DNA of 64,000 bases from contig CP137871.1 in the NCBI GenBank assembly GCA_034406715.1, positions 248,001-312,000 on the forward strand. Reading direction: 5' to 3'. Position 1 is the first letter of the stretch; each line of letters begins with the position of its first letter. This document shows, piece by piece, positions 1 to 10,765 of the stretch. The position numbers and the translations under genes were made by a program. This DNA comes from Rhodotorula mucilaginosa. Taxonomy: Eukaryota > Basidiomycota > Microbotryomycetes > Sporidiobolales > Sporidiobolaceae. The notes below the pieces were generated by a model. It was given only the letters and a program-made list of their open reading frames with translations. It searched no databases and was not told the DNA's origin.

Positions 1-2130
1 TGTGCAGTCTGAGGCACAACACGGGCACCATCACTGACTGCCTGGGGATATTGACTCGAAGGCGCCGGATCGAAGGGACTCTGGGTCGTTTGCAGAGCGG
101 GATGGACATAGGAGGGGCTGCTCATGCTTGAGGTATACATACGCCCTGAATTGTCCACCTGCGTCATTGGGACTTGAGGCACTGCAGGAGAACCTGCGGC
201 AGTTGAAGGAGAAGTCATCAACTAGAGGTTGAAAGCAGAGGAAAACCGACAGGAGCTCACCATGGTACCCCCCGTGAGGATTGTGTAGCATAGGATCACC
301 AAAATTTGAGCGGGGAAAGCCTCCCAATTGTCCAGTCATGGCATCTGGTTCTCGCAAGAAAGAACCGTCATGATAGCCCAGAGGACGCCAATCTTCAGCT
401 GTAGTAGGTAGATAGTGCTCATTCAAAAGGAAAGGATCCTGTATGTAGTGTTGCAAAGATTCCCTCAGCTCAAGAGAGGCTGTGTACACAGGCAGACTGA
501 TGGAGGAGACAAGACTGACCAGAGCGAGAGCTTCATGGTCACCCACCGGCAGAGCCCCTCCCGGTTGCTGAGCAAACTGGTTGGTTGCTGTTGCTGGTGG
601 AAAGGGGACCAACTGGTTGCCTTGAGGGGGAAACGGCCTGAAAGAGTAGCTCGGCTGCAGGTGGTAGGGCAAGTCTGGATACTCAGGATTTCCATAGCCA
701 AGGGCAGGAGCACCTGCACTGAACGGGGCAAGAGTGCAGAGGTTTGGCTGATGCCAAGGGTGCAGGTACTGCTGACCACGTGAACTTGAAGCCACAGAGG
801 GGTCTGCCGGACCAGCAACCTGTTGGAATGCCTCAGCATCCTTGCCACTGAAGAACAAGAGCACGAAATCACTGCAAAGTGCTTGATCACAAACTGCCAC
901 ACACCTTCTCTAGCTGGTGGTGCTCTTTTTGTTGCTCCTTCTCCAAGAGCAACTGTGTTTCCAAGTCCGCCTATTACCTCCGTGACAAGGATTCCCGGAA
1001 GGCCGGTCCAGCAGTGAGTGATGATCCTGGTGACACCACAGCAGATTCAGCAGACTCACCACCTCCTTTTTGATGTGCTCTGGGGTCTCAGCAAGCTGCA
1101 CTGGCCGAGTCAGCCAGATGCAGTATCCTCTGAGAAAATGACCAAAGAAGACCTCCAATGATTTTGGCAGCTTGCCTGATACCCTCATGGATGCCACTCT
1201 GGTTTGCACAAGAGCAAGACACCTCACAAACGCGGTCGCAAAGCCTCCTGGCCCACATGTACCATGCCTCAGCTTTGCTGTACGCCATGTTGTTGTACTG
1301 CTCCACTGTCAGTAGCTTTTTGCAGGACTCCCTCCACAACAGGAGCTCATCCGCAAGTCCAGGTTGCGCCTCATTGATGAGGTCTTTGTTTGTTGCCAAG
1401 GTGAAGGTGCTGGAACCGCGGTTCTTGCCGCAGACACTCAGAGTTATGACAGTGATGAGCATGTTCCTCCAACTGGCATATTTTTTGCGTCCATCAGGCT
1501 TGACGGCAGTGGGTGGCAGAGGGACAAGCTTGGGGTCTGAGGCATCTATGATGGCCTGGGCAAATTTCACAGCTTCGTGCCCTTGTTCCGTCTGCTTTTG
1601 TCTTGGTTGCCAGCCCTGCATTGTAGGACCAGTAAGCCATACATAGTCCAGCGGAAGTTGGGTGTTCAGAACATACAAACTGTTCTGCGATGTTGCAAAA
1701 TGAATGTAATTTCTTTGCACAGATTGTGCTGGTCAGCGCTGCGTGCTCGTGAATTTAAACAAGGAAGAGATAGAATGACCCTTACAAGCACCCCCGCAGC
1801 CTCTTTTAGACGCCGCGAGGCCGAGACCTCGTTCTGCCGAAGAATCACTGCGACGGTGCCCTTCACGTCCGCAAGCTTTTGCTTGAAAGCGCTGCGATTC
1901 GCATCATACATTTCGCGGGATCCGGGCAGCATCATCTGGACAAACGCGGTGAAGGGCGCCGCCCACAGCCTGATTAGCGCTTTACCGCGGACGGAAAGCC
2001 TGTCATCTGGATCCGTCGGACTTCCAAGCAAGTCCATGAGCGAAGAAAGCGCCTCGGTCGTCGCAAACAGCTTCACTTGTGGCTTGGCTGCTCTACGCGC
2101 CTTTTTCGCGACGACCCGAGCGTCCGACAT
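1..2130 (-). CDS. Superfamily member A1 (unknown function, 3' end off window)
   Basis: I do not recognise this protein. The start is MSDARVV at 2130. Exon 1 (1786-2130, 115 codons) is predicted helical, with a basic start, an IRLWAAPFTAFV block and a RRLKEAAGVL end, then a GTAAGG donor. A 36-nt exon follows at 1677-1712 (KLHSFCNIAEQF). The next exon opens with GWQPRQKQ and contains KFAQAIIDASDPKLVPLP, matching A2 (NFARAIIGAEDLKSIRIP) and A4 (GIQFATDL). From about 900 down to 1 the gene encodes a Pro/Gln/Ser-rich tail; one frame is still open at base 1, so the closing Arg-rich box seen in the other copies should lie off the left edge. A1 is closest to A2: both lack the LWLT..VYPLG exon of A3-A5 and have this low-complexity tail. 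It is divergent from derlin across a 632-bp spacer. Splice sites between 1090 and 180 are not firmly placed. Confidence 0.6.
1677..1712 (-). other. 36-nt micro-exon of A1
   Basis: Twelve codons reading KLHSFCNIAEQF lie between a ...TGCAAAG acceptor and a GTATGT donor, in phase 0 on both sides. The same 12-codon exon sits at the same place in A2, A4, A5, B1, B2 and B3. Confidence 0.65.
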
Positions 2131-2762
2131 CTCGGTTGACTGGAGATGGTGGAGGGAGAACGGGAAGCGGGTCGGCGGCATGAGAGCAGCCGCTACACAG
2201 CGCCCAGCGCCCAGCCAAGTTCTTCGGTCTAGCCGCGGAGGTGCGAGCGCGAAAAGGGGTCTCGGTGGCGGTGCTCGTTGGCACTTTGGCGGGCAAGCGG
2301 AGCAGTCTGCATCCGAAGTAAACTGCGGAGCACGCACCAGCGTAGCAGAGTAAAGCATCAGGAGCAGGGCCAGCAATGATCGTTGTCGGTGATGATGAGA
2401 CCAGAGGCGTTGGGCGTGACGAGTGAGCAAGCGGCGAGGGTGGTTCGGGCGACAGTCAAGAGCGGAACACAGCTCTGGTACCGAATCCGATTCGCATATC
2501 GTGACAGCAGGATAGCGTGAGCACAAGAGGTCGACTTTGAAGCGGCACGCGGAAGAGCGCCGCGAGGAAGAGGATGACGCTCTCCGAGAGCCGTAGAGAC
2601 GCTTGGAACGACGGGTCAGAGACGTGGATCCGGACCAGGGGAATCTACTACTACGACTAAGCCGATCGCGGCTTGACGACTCGCTGTGCCCGACTGCTCT
2701 TTGTGCTCCTTTCTCCCGACTCGACCTTGACCTGAGGACGTTCGGCTCTCCCTCAACACTCG
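2131..2762. promoter_or_regulatory. Divergent spacer between A1 and derlin
   Basis: No convincing gene. It holds the A1 promoter box at 2232-2251; the remainder is presumably the derlin promoter and 5' leader. Confidence 0.5.
2232..2251 (-). promoter_or_regulatory. Superfamily promoter box of A1
   Basis: Read on the gene strand this is GCGCTCGCACCTCCGCGGCT, about 100 bp upstream of the A1 ATG. The same 20 bases occur upstream of A2 at 10657-10676. It joins the GCGCTCGCACC element to the left half (TCCGCGG) of the dyad; the right half is degenerate here (CTAGACCG in place of CTTGTCCG). Confidence 0.65.
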
Positions 2763-4389
2763 ATGGACGGGATCGATGTTCCGCCCGTGACCAAGGCCTA
2801 CTTGATGTGAGCCCTGTTCGCAATTCACCCCTCCTCAAACGCAAGTCCGGGAGCGCCGCTGACCCTCGCCGTTCGGTTCGGATGTCGCGCAGCGGGGCAG
2901 TGGGGATCAGCGTCGCCGTCGTGAGTCGCTCAAGCGCTCTAGCGCCGATGTGACTGGAGAACCTTTCAGAGTCGAGCTGACCTCGGAGTCGACGCCGCGC
3001 AGCAATGCAACTTTGTCACGCCGCTCCAGCTGTACTTTACCTGGCGGACCGCGATTGAAAACGGACAGGTGCGTTCGCTTCGCCTCAAGTGCACCGTTCT
3101 TCGCGTTTGCGGAGGATTCCTACCGTCACTCTTCCAAAGCACCCCAAAGCTGACGCTGCGCAAACCCCGACCGCAGATCTGGCGGTTGGCGACTTGCTTC
3201 CTGTACTGGGGACCCCTCTCGCTCGATTTCTTCTTCCACCTCTTCTTCTTGTGAGTCGGCCGCGTCACCCGAACGCGAAGCTGCATGCTGACGATTCGAA
3301 TGAGTGCGCGGGGGATTCTCTTGCAGCATGCGATATTCAAAAATGCTCGAGCAGTCGACCTTTCACGGACGAAGGGCAGATTACGTCTGGCTCCTGGTCG
3401 TGAGCTGTACCATGCTCCTTGTACGCCACATACACTCTGGCGCTTGTGGTCTTTTGCTCTTTCATGTTAAGCTGATCACGGGGGCCCTCTGCAGATTCTG
3501 AGTCCGCTCAGCCCTTCGCCTTTCCTTTCCTCTCCCCTCTCCTTTACCGTGAGTGTTCCTCTCCACCTCCCCGCATCGAACGCACCCAACAAGTCGCCCA
3601 AGCGTCTTTGCGCAAAAGCACCCGGACTATTCGCAGTGATCCCCGCTGACCTCTCTCTTTCTGTTTCTTCTTTGCCTTTTTCCCGGCCGGCCGCGCCCGC
3701 ACAGCTCGTCTACCTCTGGTCCCGCCTAAACCCCCTCGTCCGCCTCTCCCTCTTTGGCATAATCACCATCACAGCCCCCTATCTCCCTTATGCTCTCTGC
3801 CTCTTCTCGTGGGCACTCTCTTCCGGCGAGCGATTTGGTGGCGGCGGTGGTGGAGGAGGAGGAGGAGGGATTTCGGGTTGGGGGTTGGGAGTGGTCGTGA
3901 GTGACTTGCTGGGGATCGCGACAGGTCATTGGTGGTGCGTACTATCCCCCCACTTCTTTGGCCGCTCTCTGCTGGATCCGAGTTTCAATTGGTGCCGCTG
4001 CACCGGACACCGCCGAAAGCGGACGCGCAAAACAATGCTACAACTCCAGCATCATATTGACTTCTAATCTGAACCAGGTACTTCTGGACCGAGATCTGGA
4101 CGCGGGAACGGGCATCCGGCGGCCGGAACTGGCTTGAAACGCCGCGATTCCTGTGCGTTTTCTCTTCGCCACCGGAGTTCCTGATTCCGGGAACCACGCC
4201 CAATCGCGCGCAGCTTTCTGACTGTCTTGTCGAGTCTACAGTGTCAAGTTGCTGGACCCTCCGAGCCGACTCGAGGAACTCGAAGCGGCGGACGCGGCCC
4301 GCGCAGCTGTCGCGCGCCAACTCGAATTGGATCGGTTGCGCCATCACAACGCAGCAGCTACCGCGGCCGCTCCCGATAGGACGCGATGA
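2763..4389 (+). CDS. DER1: Derlin (Der1-like ER membrane protein)
   Basis: Derlins are rhomboid-fold membrane proteins that help move misfolded proteins out of the endoplasmic reticulum (ERAD). Eight exons join in frame: MDGIDVPPVTKAYLIGAVGI, then VQCNFVTPLQLYFTWRTAIE, IWRLATCFLYWGPLSLDFFF, MRYSKMLEQSTFHGRRADYV, LVYLWSRLNPLVRLSLFGII, then VVSDLLGIATGHWWYFWTEI and the WLETPRFLVKLLDPP end before a coiled, Ala-rich tail (stop 4387-4389). The WR motif, the Q-W-R-L-x-T-FL-Y-GP segment and the DLLGIA.GH segment are derlin hallmarks. An unusual run of about eleven glycines (near 3837-3870) lies in the loop before the last membrane segment. Introns are short with CTGAC-type branch sites. Der1 and Dfm1 types cannot be separated by eye; the tail has no obvious SHP box. 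Confidence 0.93.
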
Positions 4390-5165
4390 CTCTGGCGGCC
4401 AGTACCTGCAAAGATCATGCCATGATTGTCCACACCTGTACAAGGGCTCGAGGCGCCCTCTCTCCCCGCGGTTCTTCATCCGACTTACTGCGCAGGCAGC
4501 GAATTCGGGTGCCCTTTCAGACCAGCTTCTTTTCGCTTGTTCTCCTACTATACTCCTGAGTTTGGCAAGTGACTGTGCAGGCCGGCGAGTTCGAGTACAG
4601 TATGCCGGAGCCAGGCACGTGATTGAGCTGCCCGCTGATCATCCGTGGCCAACCGTTTGATCACTGCTTTTTAATATGCAGCGAGACCGCGACCCCTACT
4701 GGAAGTGGGAAGAGTGCACTCTACTGTCCATAGAGCTCGTCTATGCCTGGGGTTTCTCGCGCAGCAAAAGCGCAGCGCGTGCCGCGAGCGCACCCCACTT
4801 TTTGTGCGTCCCGCGCGTCGATCTTTTTTCTCGGACCGTTGCGTCGACGGGGTGATCGAAGAAAATTAAGCGCGCTCACTTCTGTGAATTCAAAGTGGTG
4901 CCTCGAGCAGCTCGCGTAGAGCAAGCCGCCGCCACGCACGCTTCCCAGCTGCTGTGCTGTACGCCCGCATGCGTGCAAGACGAGACCGCTGCCGGAGAAT
5001 AGCTTGAGTGCCCTTTCGAACACGCTCAACTCGCTTGGAGCCCATCTGCCGCAGCCGCAACTTCGCCCCCCCTTGGAAGAACTCTCGAAAGGAAGGGCGC
5101 TACTGTACTCGCATTCACCTCCGCCGTGCAGCTACAACAGAGGCTTGGGCCAGTCGGGCGCCGCC
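4390..5165. other. Intergenic, derlin to receptor
   Basis: No gene or structured RNA recognised. It probably holds the derlin 3' UTR and the receptor promoter. Confidence 0.4.
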
Positions 5166-7004
5166 ATGGCTCCCACGGGCAGCTCCTCCGACGACCGGTG
5201 GGTGCCGTTGGCCGACAAGCGAGCCGGAACGATCGCAGTCTGCACCGCGGCGTGCGTCTCGCTCGCGTTCATTCTCGCCTTTTCGAGCTGGGTCGCCTAT
5301 CTCCTCTACCGACACCATACGAGGGTCAAGGCGCAGCGCGTCGAGAGGGAGACGAGGGCGATCCCGTTTCTCGCGAGTTCGCATGGCATCCTCCTGGGAT
5401 CTTTGATCTTTGGGTGAGCACACGCGGTCGTTCTCTGTGAGCAGCGACTCAACACTGACCACAGGCATCTATCCAGCGACTTTGTCCAGGCGCTCGGGTT
5501 CTCGTTGAGCTGGGCGGTAAGTTCCGTCTTGCGCGAGTGGCGAGAAGCAAAAAGCTTGACCCCTTTTTACGCCGCGCAGTGGGTCGCCCGCGGCGAGATA
5601 CCGACCGCTGCGTATCCGACAAGGCTGTGCAAAACGCAGAGCATCCTCATCCAGATCGGCGACCTCGGGAGCGCCTTCTCGTCTCTCGTCATCTGCCTCA
5701 ACCTCCTCCTGATCCTCGTCTTCCGGATCACGCCCGCGACGCGGTGGCTCATGGTCACCCTCCTCATCGAATGGATCATCATCGGGATCCTTGCCCCGGT
5801 CGGACCAATCTCGCGCATCGGCAAGGAGGGCGTACCTTTCTGTGCGTGCTTGAGCCTCTCGTCACACGCAGCTCGCCTCTTGCTGACCTCGCGATCACGA
5901 CAGACGGACCTTCCGGCTCTTGGTGCTGGGTCAACAGCGCGTACCAACTCGAGCGACTGCTGGTCCACTACCTCTGGGTCTTTATCGTCGCCTTCTTCAA
6001 CCTCCTGTTCTATTCCATCATCGCCATCTATCTTCGTTACCATGACGGCGGGAGACTCGCTTCCGGTCCGCTCGCACAGACCGCCAATATCAGCCGCGTC
6101 ATGCTTATTTATCCAGTCGTCTATGTCGCCACGATGTGAGTTCTTTCGGACGTACGGCGCGCAGGCGGGAAAAACGTCGGGAGCTGACCGGTGAAGCGAC
6201 GCGCGCAGTCTGCCTCTTTCTATCTATCTCCTCGGCGCCGGCGCTGTCTTTACCCTGTCGGGCGCCGCCAATTGCATCATCTACGCCCTCACTCGCCGCC
6301 TCGTCTCGTTCGACGGAATCGGAACGGCCTTGCGGCGTGGCAGCTCCAGTGCAACTGCCGGCAGAGGTATGTCCAACGACGTAGCTGCCCGTCATCTCTC
6401 TGGAGCTAATACTGTTTCCCGTCCGAACTCGGCAGGGAACGAGAGCCCTTCCTTGTTCAGGCGCGGTTCCAGCGCCACCGTCGGCGGCGGGCCCTTGCCT
6501 CCTCATTCCCCCCAACCGCGCGCCAAGATCCGCTTCGAACGCGGTGCCTTTTCGCTCTTCTTCCGCCCGGACGGGACGCCTTACAGGCCGGAAGCGCCTC
6601 CGAGGAACAGCACGTTCGACGGCATCGTGGTCGAGGTCGAGACGGTCGCCAACGTGCAGGAACAGGATCAAGCGCCCGTGCCGTTTGCGATCCTCGCCCA
6701 GCGCGAGCACGCGCACGCGCACCAGCCTGATCCGCCGCGGAGACCCAGCAAGCCCGAAGTGCGGTGGGAAGACGAGACTCCTTCATCCGAGGATCGTCCG
6801 TTCGGGCGACTAGAACCCCGGGACTCGTTCGAGTCGCACGCCAAGCGGAGCTGCCGACTCGGACAAGCTCGAAATGTATCATCTCTAGACCGTCTATATA
6901 TTATTACTCTTTTTCGTCCACGACCCACCACGACGATCAATACATGTCCATACCCCTTGTTGTGTAGAATTGCCGTTATCGCAGCATCTCTCCCTTGCTG
7001 TTGA
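5166..7004 (+). CDS. Seven-helix receptor, Git3/cAMP-receptor-like
   Basis: Fungal Git3-type G-protein-coupled receptors sense carbon sources or amino acids at the plasma membrane and signal through G-alpha to cAMP. Spliced exons give seven hydrophobic helices: TIAVCTAACVSLAFILAFSS; HGILLGSLIFG plus FVQALGFSLSW; LGSAFSSLVICLNLLLILVF; WLMVTLLIEWIIIGILAPVG; LLVHYLWVFIVAFFNLLFYS; VMLIYPVVYVATILPLSIYL; and AVFTLSGAANCIIYALTRRL. The SWCWV motif in the loop before helix 5 is typical of this class. A cytosolic tail of about 210 residues follows, rich in Ser, Arg and Pro, suited to phosphorylation. An optional 69-nt intron (6367-6435) would keep frame. The last 50 or so codons look less protein-like, so the true stop may be earlier through an unseen 3' intron. 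The ligand cannot be told. Confidence 0.85.
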
Positions 7005-7050
7005 AAGTAAAAGATCTCTTTCTTCTCTTTTCGCTGCGGATCCTATGTAT

Positions 7051-9551
7051 CTACACCCAGCGCTTGTCTCCCAAAATCGCCTTTTCCTTCACCTCTTCCG
7101 TCGCCTCAGCGACTTTTTCCTTGCCGATCTGCGTCGCCTCTTTGATCTTTTGTTTGCCCGCTTCCGGGTCCGAAGTCGTCCCCGTCTGGACCTGCGCCGC
7201 CGCCGGATCCAACAGAGCCGCGATCGCCTTTTCGTCGAGGAGGACCGCCTCGGCCGGGACCGCGAGCGGGGTCTCGTCAATCTTGGGTTCCGGAGCCGTC
7301 CGGACAATCGTCGGAGTCGGCGCCGGGTTCAGAGGCGAGACGGATTTCTCTTCCGGCGACGACAACGGCGCCGCCGGCGCCGCCGGCGTGGGGATCGACT
7401 CGGCGACCGGTGCCGGGACAGGAGTCTCGACGGCGACCAACGGCGCTGCTACATCCTTCGGCGCGACGGCGACCGGCGCTTCGGCCGACTCGCTCGCGCT
7501 CGGCGCGTCCGTAGACTTGTCCTTGTCCGTCCGAGCGAGTTCCTTAAAGAGCGCTTCGAGTTCCTCCTTCGCCTCCGAGAGACCCTTCTCAAAGTCCTCT
7601 TTGCTTGGTTTGGCGGCGGACGAATCGACTGCGACCTCCGACGCGGGTGCAGGTGCAGGTGCGGGTGCGGGTGCAACCTTTTTCGGGCGACCAGAACCGA
7701 TCACGTCCTTCCACGCCTTGCCCTCCTTCTGCAACAACTCTGCGAGCTCGTCCTTGATCTTGCGGGGCAATCGGACACCGCCATAGACGAAGCCGGTATA
7801 GAGCTGCACAAGCGACGCGCCCGCCTTGGCATAGTCGAGCGCGTCCTGTCCGGACGAGATGCCGCCGCATCCGACGAGGGGGATCTTGCCGTCCGTTTGC
7901 TCGTACAAACCCGAGAGAGCACGGAGGGCGAGTTCTTTCACAGGCGGGCCGGACAGGCCACCCGTCTCTTGCAGGACGGTGGAAGTTCCCGCCGAGGCGG
8001 GACGCGAGATGGTCGTGTTGGAGACGATGACGCCGTCGACGCCCGAAGTCTTGGCCGCGTACGCAATGTCGGACAATTGCTCGTCGTCGAGGTCAGGGGC
8101 GACTTTGACGAGCACGGGCGGCTTGACCGACGTCGGGAGGAGGTTCCTCGCCTCGACGACCCCCTCCAACAACTCGGAGAGCATGCCCTTCCGCTGAAGG
8201 TTGCGCAAACCGGGCGTGTTGGGAGACGAGACGTTGACGACGAGGACGTCGGCGTACGGACCGAGGGCGGCGATCCCCTTGACAAAGTCGTCGATCGAGT
8301 CGGGGTCGCTGACCTTGTTCTTGCCGAGGTTGATCCCGAGCACCCTACCCGGCTTGAGCGACCGCGGCATCCCGACTGCATCAGCCGGGGCTGCCCCGGA
8401 CCCTTCCTTCGAAGCGAGGTACGCCTCGATCGGGTCAAACTCGGGCGAAACCGTCGGCGAGGACGGCGCTTGAGTCGGGAAGAGCGCGGGAGGGAGGAGA
8501 CTCGCATAGTCGGACACGAACTTGATGACGCGCTGTCGGAGGCGAGCGAGAGCGGCGGCGTGACCCTCCGAGTTGAACCCGTACCGGTTCACGACCGACT
8601 TGGAATCCTCGACGCGGAATACGCGCGGTTTCGGGTTGCCGGGCTTAGGCGAGGCGAGGCGGGCGTCAGCTTCGGGAGTGCACGGAGGAGGAAAAGGGGT
8701 GGTACTGCGACTCACTTGCGGCTCGGGCGTGATGCTGCCGACCTCGACGTAGCCGAATCCGAGGTTGAAGAGGCCGTCGATAGCCTCGGCGTGTTTGTCG
8801 AACCCAGCGGCGATCCCGATCGGGTTGTCGAATTTCTTGCCCCACAGCTGCGAAGACCAAAAGATCAGTATTTGAGATCAGAGAGCCAGGAAAAGGTGTA
8901 GTGCGCACCTCGAACGCGAGTCGCTCGTCGTCCTTGCCGCAGTCGACCGGACCGAGATTGCGCGACAAGATCTTGACGGCGATCTCGTGCGCGAGTTCGG
9001 GGTCGTCCTTGGTCAGAGCCATGAAAGCGGGCTGGATCATCCATCTGCTCGTGCAAAGAGCGAGTCAGCCTACCGCAACCGAGGAGAAACAGCAGGTGGT
9101 GGATGGGGACGCACCGGTGAATGCCGGCTCGCGAGTCGTACGCATAGACGAGCAAGGCGCCGGTTCCGAGGAAGAGGAGGGACGACATCAAGATAGATTT
9201 GAGCCGACTCGCGGCGCCCTTGCCTGCTGCTGCCGCGGCATGGTCAACGGCCGGAGCGGGTGGTGTCGTCGGTTTCGGAGCCTCGACTTGTGGCAGCTCG
9301 ACCTTGGGTGGCTCAGGAGCCTGAGCAGCTGGCGGCTTAGCTACGATTACTGGCTCTGCAGGCGCAGGCGCAGGCGCGGGCGGCAGCGGCTGAGTTGCAG
9401 TCGCACCACTCGGAGGCGGAAGCGGAGTCGTCTCCGGAGGCGGCAACGGCGTCGTCGCAGGCGGAGGCAAGGGCGGCTTGGTCGATTGCAGGCGAGCTGC
9501 GACGATGCGCCGCGAAGGCAGCGCCACCCGCTTGCTTGCTAACCGGAGCAT
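7051..9551 (-). CDS. DHODH: Dihydroorotate dehydrogenase, class 2 mitochondrial, C-terminally extended
   Basis: Oxidises dihydroorotate to orotate in pyrimidine synthesis, passing electrons to ubiquinone at the mitochondrial inner membrane. The N-terminus MLRLASKRVALPSRRIVAAR is a matrix-targeting type, followed by a Pro/Ala/Thr-rich linker and one membrane helix (LMSSLLFLGTGALLVYAY). Catalytic-domain segments follow: FDNPIGIAAGFDKHAEAIDG, the GFGYVEVGSITP motif, LGINLGKNK, NVSSPNTPGLRNLQ with the catalytic-region serine, VIVSNTTISRP and LVGCGGISSGQDAL. After the normal family end near LPRKIKDELAELL and GKAWKDVIG (about 7690) the frame stays open for about 210 residues: an Ala/Pro repeat, an acidic helical stretch, then KQKIKEATQIGKEKVAEATE and the stop at 7051. 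That tail is not part of the enzyme family. The gene is convergent with the receptor (46-bp gap). Confidence 0.93.
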
Positions 9552-10656
9552 CGTTGGAGTGAGCCAGCAAGGCGATGACGAGCAGTTGCCGAAACAGCTC
9601 TCCCTCGTAGATGTCTACCGCGCACCGCGAACGTTTCTTGACGCACACGGACTTGGTCTACTTCGGCTATGGAGCTGCTGCTACTGGATCAGCCAGTTCA
9701 CGCGCATAGTCCGCATCTCCGAAATCTTACGCCGGCTTTCTCGTCCGCCGCTCCGCTTCTCCCCCAAGTGTCACCGGAACGCCGCCACTGCTATGTTCTA
9801 CCCAGCCGTTTGCATCGGATTGGCGGCGCTGCACTGCTCGGCGGGCCCAGCCTATGACCCGTTCGTTCGTGCAAATGCTTTTCCCGCCACTTACTTGCCT
9901 GCCCGAAGCCGCGGCGCCAAACTATCTCGCGCACAAAGGGAACCGCATGCTTGCCTGCCTATGGCTCTGACTGAACAAGGCTAGCGGTATCTTGTGCTTG
10001 GAGAACAACCCTTTGCGGACCCGGATTGCGATTAGCTGGCTTCGACAGCGAAGCGATCGAGTTCTACCCTCTCCCTCTTCCGCCTCTTCCTCCTCCTGTT
10101 CGCAATGCTAACCCCGAAGTCAGTGCCATTTCTCTCCACAGTGCTCCGGTAGGGCGAGTCCTTGCACGACGACGATTCGTGAGCTCGCCGTGCCGTTCTC
10201 CCTCGTGCGGGACGCGAGGGCGTGGTGCCTGCCACCCTTCAGACAACGACTGAAAGTCTCTATGCTCAAACAATTTCCGCCAAGGTCTTGCCAATGAGCT
10301 ACTACGCCCCCATGTCCAAGCTGTTCGGAACCGAGTCAACCTCGAACGATGCTTTGCTTGTGGACACAAGACTCAGTTGACCGTTGAGGGCCAAGACGCA
10401 GCGATGGACTGGAGCGTCAACGCCGGAGAGGTGCTGGCAGTGCTGGCAGTGCTGGCGTAGACTGACAAAGCCACGCCCTTCTTGGGACCGGCCTCCTTCG
10501 CTCCCGAGCTTGAGAGCTTATCTGTCAGCCTCTGTCAGCTCGGACCCGGCTAACCTGACTGGCCGCTGCGCATACCCCGCATGTTTTATAAATAGTTTTG
10601 ACACGTGACGGTAGAGCCCGCTTTCGAAGAAATCTGATGTGTCAGCGTCAGCGACC
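9552..10656. other. Intergenic, DHODH to A2
   Basis: No gene recognised in about 1.1 kb. A 9-bp GTGCTGGCA-like unit repeats three times near 10431-10457. The 3' end of this gap runs into the A2 promoter box. Confidence 0.4.
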
Positions 10657-10682
10657 GCGCTCGCACCTCCGCGGCTTGTCCG
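10657..10682 (+). promoter_or_regulatory. Superfamily promoter boxes of A2
   Basis: GCGCTCGCACC (10657-10667) runs directly into TCCGCGGCTTGTCCG (10668-10682), ending 83 bp before the A2 ATG. It is the clearest example of both elements side by side. Confidence 0.75.
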
Positions 10683-10765
10683 ATGTTCGCTCGCAACCCT
10701 CTAGGTCGCGTCCTTCCTATCCTCTCATCTCCCTGACCTTTTACCCTGTTCTCCTCTAAGCTCAG

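Noticed and set aside
6970-8901. Plus-strand 643-codon open frame rich in Arg
   Set aside because: It is the mirror of the dihydroorotate dehydrogenase coding strand; composition is Arg/Asp-rich as expected from reversed GC-rich codons.
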